A stretch of DNA of 64,000 bases from Bordetella genomosp. 2 (GCF_002261345.1 NZ_NEVT01000007.1:186001-250000), one strand, 5' to 3'; counted from the stretch's first letter, positions 27,494-35,042 are shown. Made by a program: numbers and translations. Notes: generated by a model not told the origin, from the letters alone.

Positions 27494-27518
27494 GCCCGTT
27501 TTATTTTGGCCATAACCC

Positions 27519-27534
27519 TACCTGCAAATAGATA
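27519..27534. promoter_or_regulatory. Degenerate TATCTA-N4-TAGATA box before third DUF4148 gene
   Basis: TACCTG-CAAA-TAGATA keeps an intact right half-site and matches the left half-site at four of six positions. It lies 32 bp upstream of the third DUF4148 start. Confidence 0.45.
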
Positions 27535-27566
27535 GTTCAACGATTGATCCCTTACGGAGAATTGCC

Positions 27567-27899
27567 ATGAAGACCCTCGTTTCCGCCGTGCTGATGTCGA
27601 TGACCATGATGGGCGCCGCCTACGCCGCCGAACCCTCGGGCGAGCTCGACTATCCGCCCGCGCATGATTCGTACAGCACCGTGACCCGCGCCGAGATCCA
27701 GGCCCAGTTGCAAGCCGCCAAGGCGGCCGGCCAGGTCACGTTCGGCGAACAGGAGCAGCCCGCGGCCTACGCCGCCGGCCCCGCGCCCACCCGCGCCGAA
27801 GTCCGCGCCGAAGCGCGGGCCGCGCACGCCAACGGCGCCGACGCGTTCGGCGAACTGGACTACCAGGCCAGCTACGACGTGGCCGGCCAACGCGGTTGA
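27567..27899 (+). CDS. DUF4148-family secreted small protein, copy 3
   Basis: This 110-aa member has a signal peptide almost identical to that of copy 2 and the shared AEPSGELDYPPA mature N-terminus. The repeated modules are more diverged (VTRAEIQAQLQAAKAAG and PTRAEVRAEARAAHANG). Its C-terminus contains a second GELDY motif. An 18-bp palindrome just after the stop may end the array. The function is unknown. Confidence 0.85.
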   Translation: MKTLVSAVLMSMTMMGAAYAAEPSGELDYPPAHDSYSTVTRAEIQAQLQAAKAAGQVTFGEQEQPAAYAAGPAPTRAEVRAEARAAHANGADAFGELDYQASYDVAGQRG

Positions 27900-27900
27900 G

Positions 27901-27918
27901 CGCGGCGCATGCGCCGCG
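27901..27918. terminator. 18-bp perfect palindrome after DUF4148 array
   Basis: CGCGGCGCATGCGCCGCG is a perfect palindrome starting two bases after the third DUF4148 stop. It can form a strong GC stem, but no T-run follows, so a terminator role is tentative. Confidence 0.35.
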
Positions 27919-28015
27919 CCGCGGCGGCGCCGCCCCTGCTTCGGCACGGCGGCCCGCCCGCGCATTCTTCATCCAACAGGAGCCTGACCGCCCCGCAGCC
28001 AGACGGTGACCCACC

Positions 28016-28588
28016 ATGAATACTGAAACCATCCGCACACAGATCATGCAGCACGCCCAGCGCCTGATCCAGGAGCGCGGCTACAACGGCTTCAGCTATC
28101 GGGACCTGGCCGCGCTGATCGGCATCAAGACCTCCAGCATTCACTATTACTTCCCGTCCAAAGAAAACCTGCTGCTGGCCGTGGTCCAGGAATACGAGGC
28201 GCGCTGGCATGCGGCGATGCGCGACATCGATCCGGCGCTGACCGCCGACGCCAAGCTGCGCGCCTATGTGGACGCGCACCGGCGCGCCTTCTGCGGCACC
28301 GAGCGCATCTGCCTGGGCGCCGCGCTGGCCGCCGAAGTGGCCAGCCTGCCGGATTGCGTGCGGCAATCGCTGCAGGACTTTTATCGCGCCAACGAAGACT
28401 GGCTGGTCGCGCTGCTGGAACAGGGCGCGCGCGAAGGCAGCCTGCGGGTGCCCGGCGACCCGCGTCCCGCGGCGCGCGCGCTGTATGCCGCCTTGCAGGG
28501 CAGCGTGGTGGGCGCCCGGCTGTTCCAGAATGACGACCGGGTGCAGGACCTGCTGCCGGTGGCGCTCAGCGTTCCCGAATCAGCGTGA
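28016..28588 (+). CDS. TetR/AcrR-family transcriptional regulator (TetR-A)
   Basis: This 190-aa repressor-type protein has an N-terminal helix-turn-helix (RGYNGFSYRDLAALIG then KTSSIHYYFPSK, residues 22-50) and a C-terminal ligand domain with ERICLGAALAAEV, as in the LmrA/YxaF group. It lies downstream of and in line with the DUF4148 array. Its recognition helix is practically the same as that of the TetR at 33277, so both should read the TATCTA-N4-TAGATA box. No copy of that box precedes it. Its 3' end overlaps the convergent GntR gene by 23 bp. Confidence 0.9.
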   Translation: MNTETIRTQIMQHAQRLIQERGYNGFSYRDLAALIGIKTSSIHYYFPSKENLLLAVVQEYEARWHAAMRDIDPALTADAKLRAYVDAHRRAFCGTERICLGAALAAEVASLPDCVRQSLQDFYRANEDWLVALLEQGAREGSLRVPGDPRPAARALYAALQGSVVGARLFQNDDRVQDLLPVALSVPESA

Positions 28589-29288
28589 GCGAGAACTGGT
28601 AGCGGCCCGCCGGATGATATGAGGTGGACGCCTCGACCACGTTGCCGGCCTGGTCGCGGTACTGCCGCAATATGAACAGGCCGGCGGAGTCCGGCTCGAC
28701 ATCCAGTTCGCGCGCGATCGCGGCCGGAATGGCGCGCGCCGTGATCATCTGCTCGACCGTCGCGATGCGCCTGCCGTAGTGCGCCTCGATCAGCTCGGAA
28801 ACCAGCCGGTCGGGATGCTGCTGCGCCAGCTTGCGTATGCCGCGGTAGTGCGCGTCGACGTAGAGGTCGGTCCATACCATGGGAGGCCGGCCCGGCTCGC
28901 CGCGCTTGGAACTGATGCGCAGCCAGCGCGTGCCCGCCGCGACGCCGAGCTGGCCGGCGAGCTCGATGTCGGCGACGATTTCCTGCATCTTCTGAATGTC
29001 GCGCGGCGTGCGGGCGGCCAGTTGCACCAGGTCTTCCAGCGACGACAAGGACTGGCTGAAGCCGGCCTTCGGGCGCACCGCCTCGACCGTGGTGCCGCTG
29101 CCGCGGCGGCGCGCGATCAGCCCCAGGTCCTGCAATTGCCGCAGGGCCGCGCGCACCGTGTGGCGGCTGGCGCCGAACTCCTCGGCCAGCGCATTTTCCG
29201 GCGGAATAGCGGTGCCCACGGGATATTCCTGGCTGGCGATGCGGCGCGCGAGCTCTTCAGATATCTGGGTGTATAGCGAAATCGGCAT
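28566..29288 (-). CDS. GntR-family regulator, HutC/UTRA subfamily
   Basis: This 240-aa regulator has a winged helix (EEFGASRHTVRAALRQL recognition region near residues 35-52) and a C-terminal UTRA effector domain ending YHPAGRYQFSLTLIRE. It is divergent from the lyase/Bug/fumarase operon; the intervening 125 bp carries a strong promoter overlapped by a 12-bp palindrome, its likely operator. It probably represses the operon until a dicarboxylate-like inducer binds UTRA. Confidence 0.92.
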   Translation of the reverse strand: MPISLYTQISEELARRIASQEYPVGTAIPPENALAEEFGASRHTVRAALRQLQDLGLIARRRGSGTTVEAVRPKAGFSQSLSSLEDLVQLAARTPRDIQKMQEIVADIELAGQLGVAAGTRWLRISSKRGEPGRPPMVWTDLYVDAHYRGIRKLAQQHPDRLVSELIEAHYGRRIATVEQMITARAIPAAIARELDVEPDSAGLFILRQYRDQAGNVVEASTSYHPAGRYQFSLTLIRER

Positions 29289-29352
29289 GGGGCGGCGGTC
29301 GATGAACGGTACGCCATTCTATCGTCCGCCCGGCCGGCGCCGGCGAGGCCTG

Positions 29353-29381
29353 TTGACGATCCGGAAAAGCGCCCCTAATAT
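29353..29381 (+). promoter_or_regulatory. Strong sigma-70-type promoter of lyase operon
   Basis: TTGACG (29353-29358) and TAATAT (29376-29381) are separated by the optimal 17 bp, about 33 bp upstream of the lyase ATG. The -10 box overlaps the palindrome at 29380-29391. Confidence 0.7.
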
Positions 29382-29391
29382 GTACGTACAT
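29380..29391. promoter_or_regulatory. Palindromic GntR operator candidate
   Basis: ATGTACGTACAT is a perfect 12-bp palindrome covering the end of the -10 box and the likely transcription start. HutC-type GntR proteins typically bind short GT...AC palindromes of this kind, and the adjacent divergent gene encodes one, so repression by steric block is inferred. Confidence 0.6.
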
Positions 29392-29413
29392 TTGTTTTAG
29401 AGCGTACTTTTAG

Positions 29414-30754
29414 ATGCCTATTTCCGTGCTCGAATCCGCGATTTTCAAGGACATGTTCGGCACCGCCGCGATGCGCGCCGTGTTCGACGACCGCGCCACG
29501 GTGGCGCGCTATGTCGAGGTCGAGGTCGCACTGGCGCGGGTGCAGGGGCGCCTGGGCATCATCCCCGCCGACGCCGCCGACCGCATCGCCGAAGCCGGTG
29601 TGGCGGCCCAGGTCGACCTCGCCGCGCTCAAGGCCGAGACCGAAATCGTCGGCTATCCGATCCTGCCGCTGGTCCACCAGCTGGCCGCGCTGTGCGGGCC
29701 GGCGGGCCAGTACGTGCACTGGGGCGCCACTACCCAGGACATCATGGACACCGCCACGGTGCTGCAGATCCGCGCCGCGCTGGAGCTGATCGACAGCGAC
29801 CTGGCGCGCCTGGACGCGCTGCTCGATCAACTGGCCGCGCGCTACCGCGACACGCCCATGGCCGGCCGCACCCACCTGCAACATGCGCTGCCGGTCACCT
29901 TCGGGTACAAGGCCGCGGTGTGGCTGCTGATGATCCGCCGCCACCGCGAGCGCCTGGCGCAGTTGCGGCCGCGCGTGCTGATCGGCCAGTTCGGCGGCGC
30001 GGCCGGCACGCTGGCCTCGCTGGGCGACCGCGGCCTGGAAGTGCAGGCGGCGCTGATGCGGGAGCTCGGCCTGGCGGCGGCGCCCATCACCTGGCACGTG
30101 GCGCGCGACGGCCTGGCCGAAACGGTCCAGTTCCTGGCCCTGGTGGCGGGCAGCCTCGGCAAGATCGCGCTCGACATCATGCTGATGATGACCAATGAGC
30201 TGGCCGAGGCCTTCGAGCCGTTCGTCAAGGGACGCGGCGCGTCCAGCACCATGCCGCAGAAGCGCAACCCGATCTCGTGCGAGCTGATGTGGAGCGCGTC
30301 GCGAACGGTGCGCCAGCATGCCGGCCTGGCGCTCGACGCCATGCTGCACGACTTCGAGCGCGCCACCGGCCCGTGGCACGTGGAATGGAGCGCCATCCCC
30401 GAGGCCTTCGTGCTGACGGCCGGATCGCTGCACCAGGCCTGCTTCATGCTCGGCGGCCTGGAAGTCGACACCGCCCGCATGGCCCGCAACCTGGAGCTGA
30501 CCAACGGCCTGATCGTCGCCGAGGCGGTGATGATGGGGCTGGCCCCGCACATCGGCCGCCAGGTCGCGCACGACGTGGTGTACGAAGCATGCCGCCAGGC
30601 GCACGCCCGGCAGCGCCCGCTGGCCGACATCCTGCGCGCCGACCCCCGCGTCGCCGCGCGCCTGGATGGCGCGGCCATCGACCGCCTGTGCGATCCGTCC
30701 CGCTACCTGGGGCAGGCCCCCGCCATGGTGGACCGGATGCGCAGCGCCGGCTGA
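29414..30754 (+). CDS. Lyase of the fumarase/adenylosuccinate lyase superfamily (PcaB-like)
   Basis: This 446-aa enzyme shows the superfamily signature as ASSTMPQKRNP near residue 277, plus GATTQDIMDTA near 97 and GRTHLQHALPVTFG near 153, most like 3-carboxy-cis,cis-muconate cycloisomerase. No protocatechuate-pathway genes are nearby, and it heads an operon with a Bug receptor and a class I fumarase. An alternative is a beta-elimination lyase releasing fumarate from an imported succinyl compound, with the fumarase consuming the product. The family is sure; the reaction is open. Confidence 0.85.
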   Translation: MPISVLESAIFKDMFGTAAMRAVFDDRATVARYVEVEVALARVQGRLGIIPADAADRIAEAGVAAQVDLAALKAETEIVGYPILPLVHQLAALCGPAGQYVHWGATTQDIMDTATVLQIRAALELIDSDLARLDALLDQLAARYRDTPMAGRTHLQHALPVTFGYKAAVWLLMIRRHRERLAQLRPRVLIGQFGGAAGTLASLGDRGLEVQAALMRELGLAAAPITWHVARDGLAETVQFLALVAGSLGKIALDIMLMMTNELAEAFEPFVKGRGASSTMPQKRNPISCELMWSASRTVRQHAGLALDAMLHDFERATGPWHVEWSAIPEAFVLTAGSLHQACFMLGGLEVDTARMARNLELTNGLIVAEAVMMGLAPHIGRQVAHDVVYEACRQAHARQRPLADILRADPRVAARLDGAAIDRLCDPSRYLGQAPAMVDRMRSAG

Positions 30755-30792
30755 ACGCCGGCGGATTTTTCCACAAGAACCAGGAGACAAGC

Positions 30793-31773
30793 ATGAAGAA
30801 ATGGCTTGCGGCCGTGTCGGCCGCGCTGATCCTCACCCCGCCCGGCGCGGCCATGGCCCGCGACAGCTATCCCGAGCGCGCCATCACGTGGATCGTGCCG
30901 TTCGCCGCCGGCGGCCCGACCGACGCCATGGCGCGCAACATCGCCAACGAGGTCTCGAAGCAGCTCGACCAGACCATCCTGATCGAGAACGTGCCGGGCG
31001 CGGGCGGCACCATCGGCGCCACCCGCGCCGCGCGCGCCGCGCCGGACGGGTATACCTTCCTGGTCGGCCACATCGGCTACATGGCGGCCGCCCCGACGCT
31101 GTATCCGCGCCTGGCCTATGACCCGGTGCGCGATTTCGACGCGGTGTTCCGCTTCCCCGACACGCCGCTGGTGCTGCTGGTCGGCGCGCAATCGCCTTAT
31201 CGCAGCGTCCAGGACCTGATCGCCTATGGCAAGGCCAACCCGGGCAAGCTCAATTTCAGCAATGCGGGCGTGGGCTCGACTTCGCACCTGGTCGCCTCGC
31301 TGTTCACCAGCCAGGCCGGCATCGAGATCACCCCGATCGCGTACAAGGGCGCGGGCCCGGCATTGAACGACCTGATGGGCGGACAAGTGGATGCCATGTT
31401 CGACCAGACCAACACGGCCCTGCCGCAGACGCGCGGCGGCAAGGTGCGGGCGCTGGGGCTGACCTCGGCCGCGCCGATGCCGCAGTTCCCCGGCGTGGCG
31501 GCCATCGGCGCGCAAGCCATTCCCGGCTTCCAGGTATCGACCTGGTACGGGTTGTACGCCCCCAAGGGCACGCCGGCGGCAGTCATCCAGACGCTGTACT
31601 CGGCATACCAGCGGGCCCTGCAGAATACCGGCTTCACGCGCCAAATGAGCGACCAGGGCATCCTGCTGCTGGCGGCCGACGATTATGCGCCGCAAGCCCT
31701 GCAACGCCACACCGAGGCCGAGGGCAAGCGCTGGGCGCAAGTCATCGAACAAGCCGGCATCAGCCTGCAATAG
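30793..31773 (+). CDS. Bug/TctC-family periplasmic receptor
   Basis: This 326-aa receptor has a signal peptide ending AAMA-RDSYPER and the Bug motifs ITWIVPFAAGGPTDAMAR, APDGYTFLVG, LNFSNAGVGS and DQTNTALPQ. I begin at ATG 30793 after GGAGACAAGC; the longer upstream frame overlaps the lyase gene. As the middle gene of the lyase-Bug-fumarase operon it probably imports or senses the lyase substrate. Confidence 0.9.
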   Translation: MKKWLAAVSAALILTPPGAAMARDSYPERAITWIVPFAAGGPTDAMARNIANEVSKQLDQTILIENVPGAGGTIGATRAARAAPDGYTFLVGHIGYMAAAPTLYPRLAYDPVRDFDAVFRFPDTPLVLLVGAQSPYRSVQDLIAYGKANPGKLNFSNAGVGSTSHLVASLFTSQAGIEITPIAYKGAGPALNDLMGGQVDAMFDQTNTALPQTRGGKVRALGLTSAAPMPQFPGVAAIGAQAIPGFQVSTWYGLYAPKGTPAAVIQTLYSAYQRALQNTGFTRQMSDQGILLLAADDYAPQALQRHTEAEGKRWAQVIEQAGISLQ

Positions 31774-31796
31774 GCGGCGCGGCCAGGAGCCCGGAC

Positions 31797-33290
31797 ATGC
31801 GCACCTATGCGGCAGAACATATCGTCGCCAGCATCGCCGGCGCGCTGCAGTTCGTCAGCCACCACCATCCGCCCGATTTCGTCGCGGCGCTGCAGCGCGC
31901 CTATCGCGCCGAAAGCCAGCCGGCGGCGCGCGATGCGCTGCTGCAGTTGCTGGTGAACAGCAAGCTGGCGGCGCGGGCCGCGCGGCCCGTCTGCCAGGAC
32001 ACCGGCGTGGCCCACGTGTACTTCGAGCTGGGCATGGACGCCCGCATCGACGGCGGCGGCGCGACGCCGACCCCGCAGGCGCTGGCCGACCGCGCGGTGG
32101 CGCGCGCCTACACCGACCGCGCCAACCCGCTGCGCGCATCGATGGTGCGCGACCCACTGGGCCGGCGCGCCAATACGCGCGACAACACGCCCGCCATCGT
32201 GCACAGCGAACTGGTCGAGGGCGACGGGCTGCGCATCACCGTGGTCGCCAAGGGCGGCGGCGGCGACGCCAAGACCCGCTACGCCATGCTCACGCCCAGC
32301 GACTCGGTGGCCGACTGGGTGGCGGCGCAGCTGCCCGGCATGGGCGCCGGCTGGTGTCCGCCCGCGGTGCTGGGGGTGGGCGTCGGCGGCACGCCGGAGC
32401 AGGCCATGCTGGCCGCCAAGCGCGCCCTGTTCGCGCCGATCGATATCGAGCAGCTGCGCGCGCGCGGCCCGCGCGATGCGCGGGAACGGCTGCGGCTGGA
32501 ACTGTACGAGCGCATCAATGCGACGGGCATCGGCGCGCAGGGCCTGGGCGGCGACACCACCGTGCTCGATGTCAAGGTGGCGGCCCTGCCCTCGCACGCC
32601 GCGCTGCTGCCCGTGGCCATGGTGCCGAACTGCGCGGCCACCCGCTATGTGGCGTTCGAGCAGCCCGAAAACGGACCGGCCGTGTTCACGCCGCCGGACG
32701 CCTCGCTGTGGGACGGCGTACCGGACGCCCTGCCCCCGACCGGCACGCCGGTCGACCTGGATACCCTGACGCCGCGCCAGGTGGCGGGCTGGCGCGCCGG
32801 CCAGCAGTTGTTGCTGTCGGGGCGGCTGCTGACGGCGCGCGACGCGGCGCACAAGCGCCTGGCCGATCTACTGCGCCAGGGCGCGCCGCTGCCGGTGGAC
32901 CTGCGCGGCCGCGCCTTGTACTACGTGGGGCCGGTCGACGCGGTGGGCGACGAAGCGGTCGGGCCGGCCGGTCCGACCACCGCCACGCGCATGGACAAGT
33001 TCATGCCGGCCCTGCTGGAACGGACCGGGCTGCTGGTGACCATCGGCAAGGCCGAGCGCGGCCCGCAGGCCATCGAGGCGATCCGCCGGGCGGGCGCCGC
33101 GTACCTGAGCGCGGTGGGCGGCGCCGCCTACCTGGTGGCGCGCGCGGTGCGGTCGGCCCGCGTGGTGGCATTCGCCGATCTCGGCATGGAGGCGATCTAC
33201 GAATTCGAGGTGCGCGACATGCCCGTCACGGTGGCGGTGGATGCGCAAGGCGAGTGCGCGCACCGCCGCATCGCCATCAGGCCGGGCTAG
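31797..33290 (+). CDS. Fumarate hydratase class I (fused alpha/beta, Fe-S)
   Basis: This 497-aa protein contains both the N-terminal catalytic (alpha) and C-terminal (beta) domains of the iron-sulphur fumarase/tartrate dehydratase family. Three cysteines fit the 4Fe-4S ligands: Cys66 in ARPVCQDTG, Cys187 in GAGWCPPAV and Cys279 in VPNCAATRY. Other hallmarks are GLGGDTTVLDV and GPTTATRMDKFMP. It would hydrate fumarate to malate, or act on tartrate or mesaconate. It lies 23 bp after the Bug gene, and its end overlaps the convergent TetR-B gene by 14 bp. Confidence 0.9.
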   Translation: MRTYAAEHIVASIAGALQFVSHHHPPDFVAALQRAYRAESQPAARDALLQLLVNSKLAARAARPVCQDTGVAHVYFELGMDARIDGGGATPTPQALADRAVARAYTDRANPLRASMVRDPLGRRANTRDNTPAIVHSELVEGDGLRITVVAKGGGGDAKTRYAMLTPSDSVADWVAAQLPGMGAGWCPPAVLGVGVGGTPEQAMLAAKRALFAPIDIEQLRARGPRDARERLRLELYERINATGIGAQGLGGDTTVLDVKVAALPSHAALLPVAMVPNCAATRYVAFEQPENGPAVFTPPDASLWDGVPDALPPTGTPVDLDTLTPRQVAGWRAGQQLLLSGRLLTARDAAHKRLADLLRQGAPLPVDLRGRALYYVGPVDAVGDEAVGPAGPTTATRMDKFMPALLERTGLLVTIGKAERGPQAIEAIRRAGAAYLSAVGGAAYLVARAVRSARVVAFADLGMEAIYEFEVRDMPVTVAVDAQGECAHRRIAIRPG

Positions 33291-33849
33291 GGTCGGGCTC
33301 GCGCTGGACGGCGGCCACCACGTCGCGCAGGCGCGCCGGGTCCTGGAACAGGCGCGACCCCATCAGCGCGCCCTGGAAGGTCGCGAACAGCCAGCGGCCG
33401 TCGGCCTGGGGGTCGCCCGAGGATCTTAGCGTGCCTTCGCGGGCGCCGTCGGCCATGACCTTGGCCAGCCAGGTTTCGTGCATGCGGAAGAACGCCTGCA
33501 GCGACTGGCGCGCGCGCTCGGACAGCGAGGCGAAGTCGGCGGCCAGCATGCCGCACAGGCAGACCCGGTCGCACGGCGTGTCGCGGAACAGCGCCGCATA
33601 GCGATCCAGCCGTTCGCGCGCGGGCAGCGCGGCGTCGATGGCCTGGACCTTGGCGGACGCGTGGGCCGCGTAGGCTTCGATGGCCTCGATCAGCAGGTCG
33701 TCCTTGCAGGGGAAGTAATAATGGATGCTGGCCGTCTTCACCCCCACGCGCTCGGCCAGATCACGGTAGCTGAAGCCGTTGTAGCCTCGCTGCATGATGA
33801 GCGCCTGGGCGTGGTCCAGGAGTTGGTCGCGGGTGGTGGCGGTAGTCAT
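33277..33849 (-). CDS. TetR/AcrR-family transcriptional regulator (TetR-B), Cys-rich
   Basis: This 190-aa paralogue of the TetR at 28016 shares the segment RGYNGFSYRDLAERVG...KTASIHYYFPCK. It carries four cysteines, one just after the DNA-binding domain and three in CDRVCLCGM, which could make it thiol- or metal-responsive; TetR-A lacks most of them. Its own promoter holds the perfect operator 12 bp upstream of the ATG. The -10 box lies only about 8 bp from the start codon, so the mRNA may be leaderless. It probably autoregulates and controls the DUF4148 array. Confidence 0.9.
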   Translation of the reverse strand: MTTATTRDQLLDHAQALIMQRGYNGFSYRDLAERVGVKTASIHYYFPCKDDLLIEAIEAYAAHASAKVQAIDAALPARERLDRYAALFRDTPCDRVCLCGMLAADFASLSERARQSLQAFFRMHETWLAKVMADGAREGTLRSSGDPQADGRWLFATFQGALMGSRLFQDPARLRDVVAAVQREPDPSPA

Positions 33850-33856
33850 GCCATGA

Positions 33857-33884
33857 TTGTTATCTACTAGTAGATTGGGGTCAA
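33857..33884 (-). promoter_or_regulatory. TetR-B promoter with embedded operator
   Basis: Read on the minus strand, TTGACC (33884-33879) and TAACAA (33862-33857) are 16 bp apart. The box TATCTACTAGTAGATT (33861-33876), containing a perfect 14-bp palindrome, fills the spacer, the same architecture as at 26617-26646. The -10 box is so close to the ATG that little or no 5' leader is expected. Confidence 0.65.
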
Positions 33885-33971
33885 GGAGCGCGGCGGCGTC
33901 CCGGGGGCAAGCGTATGCTTGAGGGAAGCGATCCCCTCTGTCATTAATTCGTCCCTATTTCTGGAACCCGC

Positions 33972-34622
33972 ATGCCCGATACTCCTGCCGCCTGGATCCC
34001 CCGCCTGACCGCCATTGCCACGGCAGAGGGCCAGGAGGACGGCGCGCACGACCTGAACCACTTGCACCGCGTCTGGCAGGCGGCCCGCGCGCTGCTGGCC
34101 AGCCATCCCGAGGCGGACGCGCTGGTGGTGCTGGCCGCCTGCTATTTGCACGACCTGGTCAATCTGCCCAAGAACCACCCCGAACGCGCGCAGGCCTCGC
34201 GCATGGCGGCCGGCCTGGCGCGCAGCCGTCTGGCCGAGGCCGGCTTCCCGGCCGACAAGCTCGACGCGGTGGCGCATGCCATCGAGGCGCACAGTTTCTC
34301 GGCCGGCATCGCTCCCGCGACCCTGGAGGCCATGATCGTGCAGGACGCCGACCGTCTCGATGCGCTGGGCGCGGTGGGGCTGGCGCGGCTGTTCTATACG
34401 GCCGGCCGCATGGGCTCGGCTTTCGCGCACCCCGACGATCCGCTGGGCCGGCGCCGCGCGCTGGACGACCGCGCTTATGCGCTGGACCACATCGAGGTCA
34501 AGCTGGCGACCCTGCCCGCCGCCATGCACACGGCCGCCGCGCGCGCGCTGGCAGACCAGAGGTTGGCGTGGCTGCGGGAGTTTCGCGATGCGTTCGTGCG
34601 GGAATGGGGGGTGGTTGGTTGA
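33972..34622 (+). CDS. HD-domain phosphohydrolase (YedJ-like)
   Basis: This 216-aa HD-superfamily protein shows the metal-binding residues in order: HDLNHLHRV near residue 25, CYLHDLVNLP near 58, and QDADRLDALGA near 121. This pattern is typical of YedJ-type nucleotide or phosphate-ester hydrolases. It is divergent from TetR-B. The length is normal for the family, so the 21-G tract 9 bp after its stop is not needed to complete the gene. The natural substrate is unknown. Confidence 0.85.
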   Translation: MPDTPAAWIPRLTAIATAEGQEDGAHDLNHLHRVWQAARALLASHPEADALVVLAACYLHDLVNLPKNHPERAQASRMAAGLARSRLAEAGFPADKLDAVAHAIEAHSFSAGIAPATLEAMIVQDADRLDALGAVGLARLFYTAGRMGSAFAHPDDPLGRRRALDDRAYALDHIEVKLATLPAAMHTAAARALADQRLAWLREFRDAFVREWGVVG

Positions 34623-34631
34623 TTGGCTGCC

Positions 34632-34652
34632 GGGGGGGGGGGGGGGGGGGGG
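34632..34652. repeat. Homopolymeric tract of 21 G
   Basis: Twenty-one consecutive G residues lie in the gap after the HD gene. Bordetella uses poly-C/G tracts for phase variation elsewhere, but this one is not inside a gene or a recognisable promoter. Confidence 0.9.
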
Positions 34653-34738
34653 TTCTTGGGCACGGTCGGGGTTTGGATGGGTGGGCCGGTGCGGGGTTCT
34701 TGGACACGATCGGGGATTGGATGGATGGGCCGGTGCGG
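34651..34738. repeat. 44-bp tandem repeat, two copies plus partial third
   Basis: Units at 34651-34694 and 34695-34738 each start GGTTCTTGG and end GGGCCGGTGCGG, differing at four positions. A third copy begins at 34739 (GGTTCTTGAGAC) and breaks off where the inverted-repeat element starts. Confidence 0.85.
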
Positions 34739-34750
34739 GGTTCTTGAGAC

Positions 34751-34880
34751 GCCCGCGCCTGTCGGTGGGGCCTGGACGGCCACGTCGCTCGGCTCGGGCG
34801 CGCCACCAGGCGCCCTCGGCCCCCTGCGGGGGCTCCCCTCCCTCCAACTGGCCGCCCAGGCCCCACCGACAGGCGCGGGC
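34751..34880. repeat. Large inverted-repeat element (25-bp perfect arms)
   Basis: The arm at 34751-34775 (starts GCCCGCGCCTGTCGG) is an exact reverse complement of 34856-34880, and complementarity continues inward about seven bases with one mismatch. The interior contains further short GC hairpins such as GGCCCCCTGCGGGGGC. No transposase is present, so it may be a REP- or MITE-like element. Confidence 0.75.
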
Positions 34881-34938
34881 TCGCAGGATCGTCCAAGTGT
34901 CGGGCACTTCCATTTAGGGAGCCCTTTGTATCTCTTCC

Positions 34939-35042
34939 AGGTGTCTGACACCCCGCAGATCTCCGGGCTCCTCCAGGTGTCTGACACCCCGATGAGACGG
35001 CCTCGATCCTCACGGCGTACCGGCGTGGGGTGTCGGACACCT
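34939..35042. repeat. GGTGTCTGACACC stem-loop element with an extra half-copy
   Basis: AGGTGTCTGACACCCC occurs at 34939-34954 and again at 34975-34990. The second pairs with GGGGTGTCGGACACCT (35027-35042) with one mismatch, across a 36-nt loop unrelated to the loops at 14992-15143. It lies between the convergent HD and dehalogenase genes. Confidence 0.8.

Noticed and set aside
33972-34917. Phase-variable extension of the HD gene through the 21-G tract
   Set aside because: The HD protein has normal family length and a stop before the tract; frames across the tract are low complexity.
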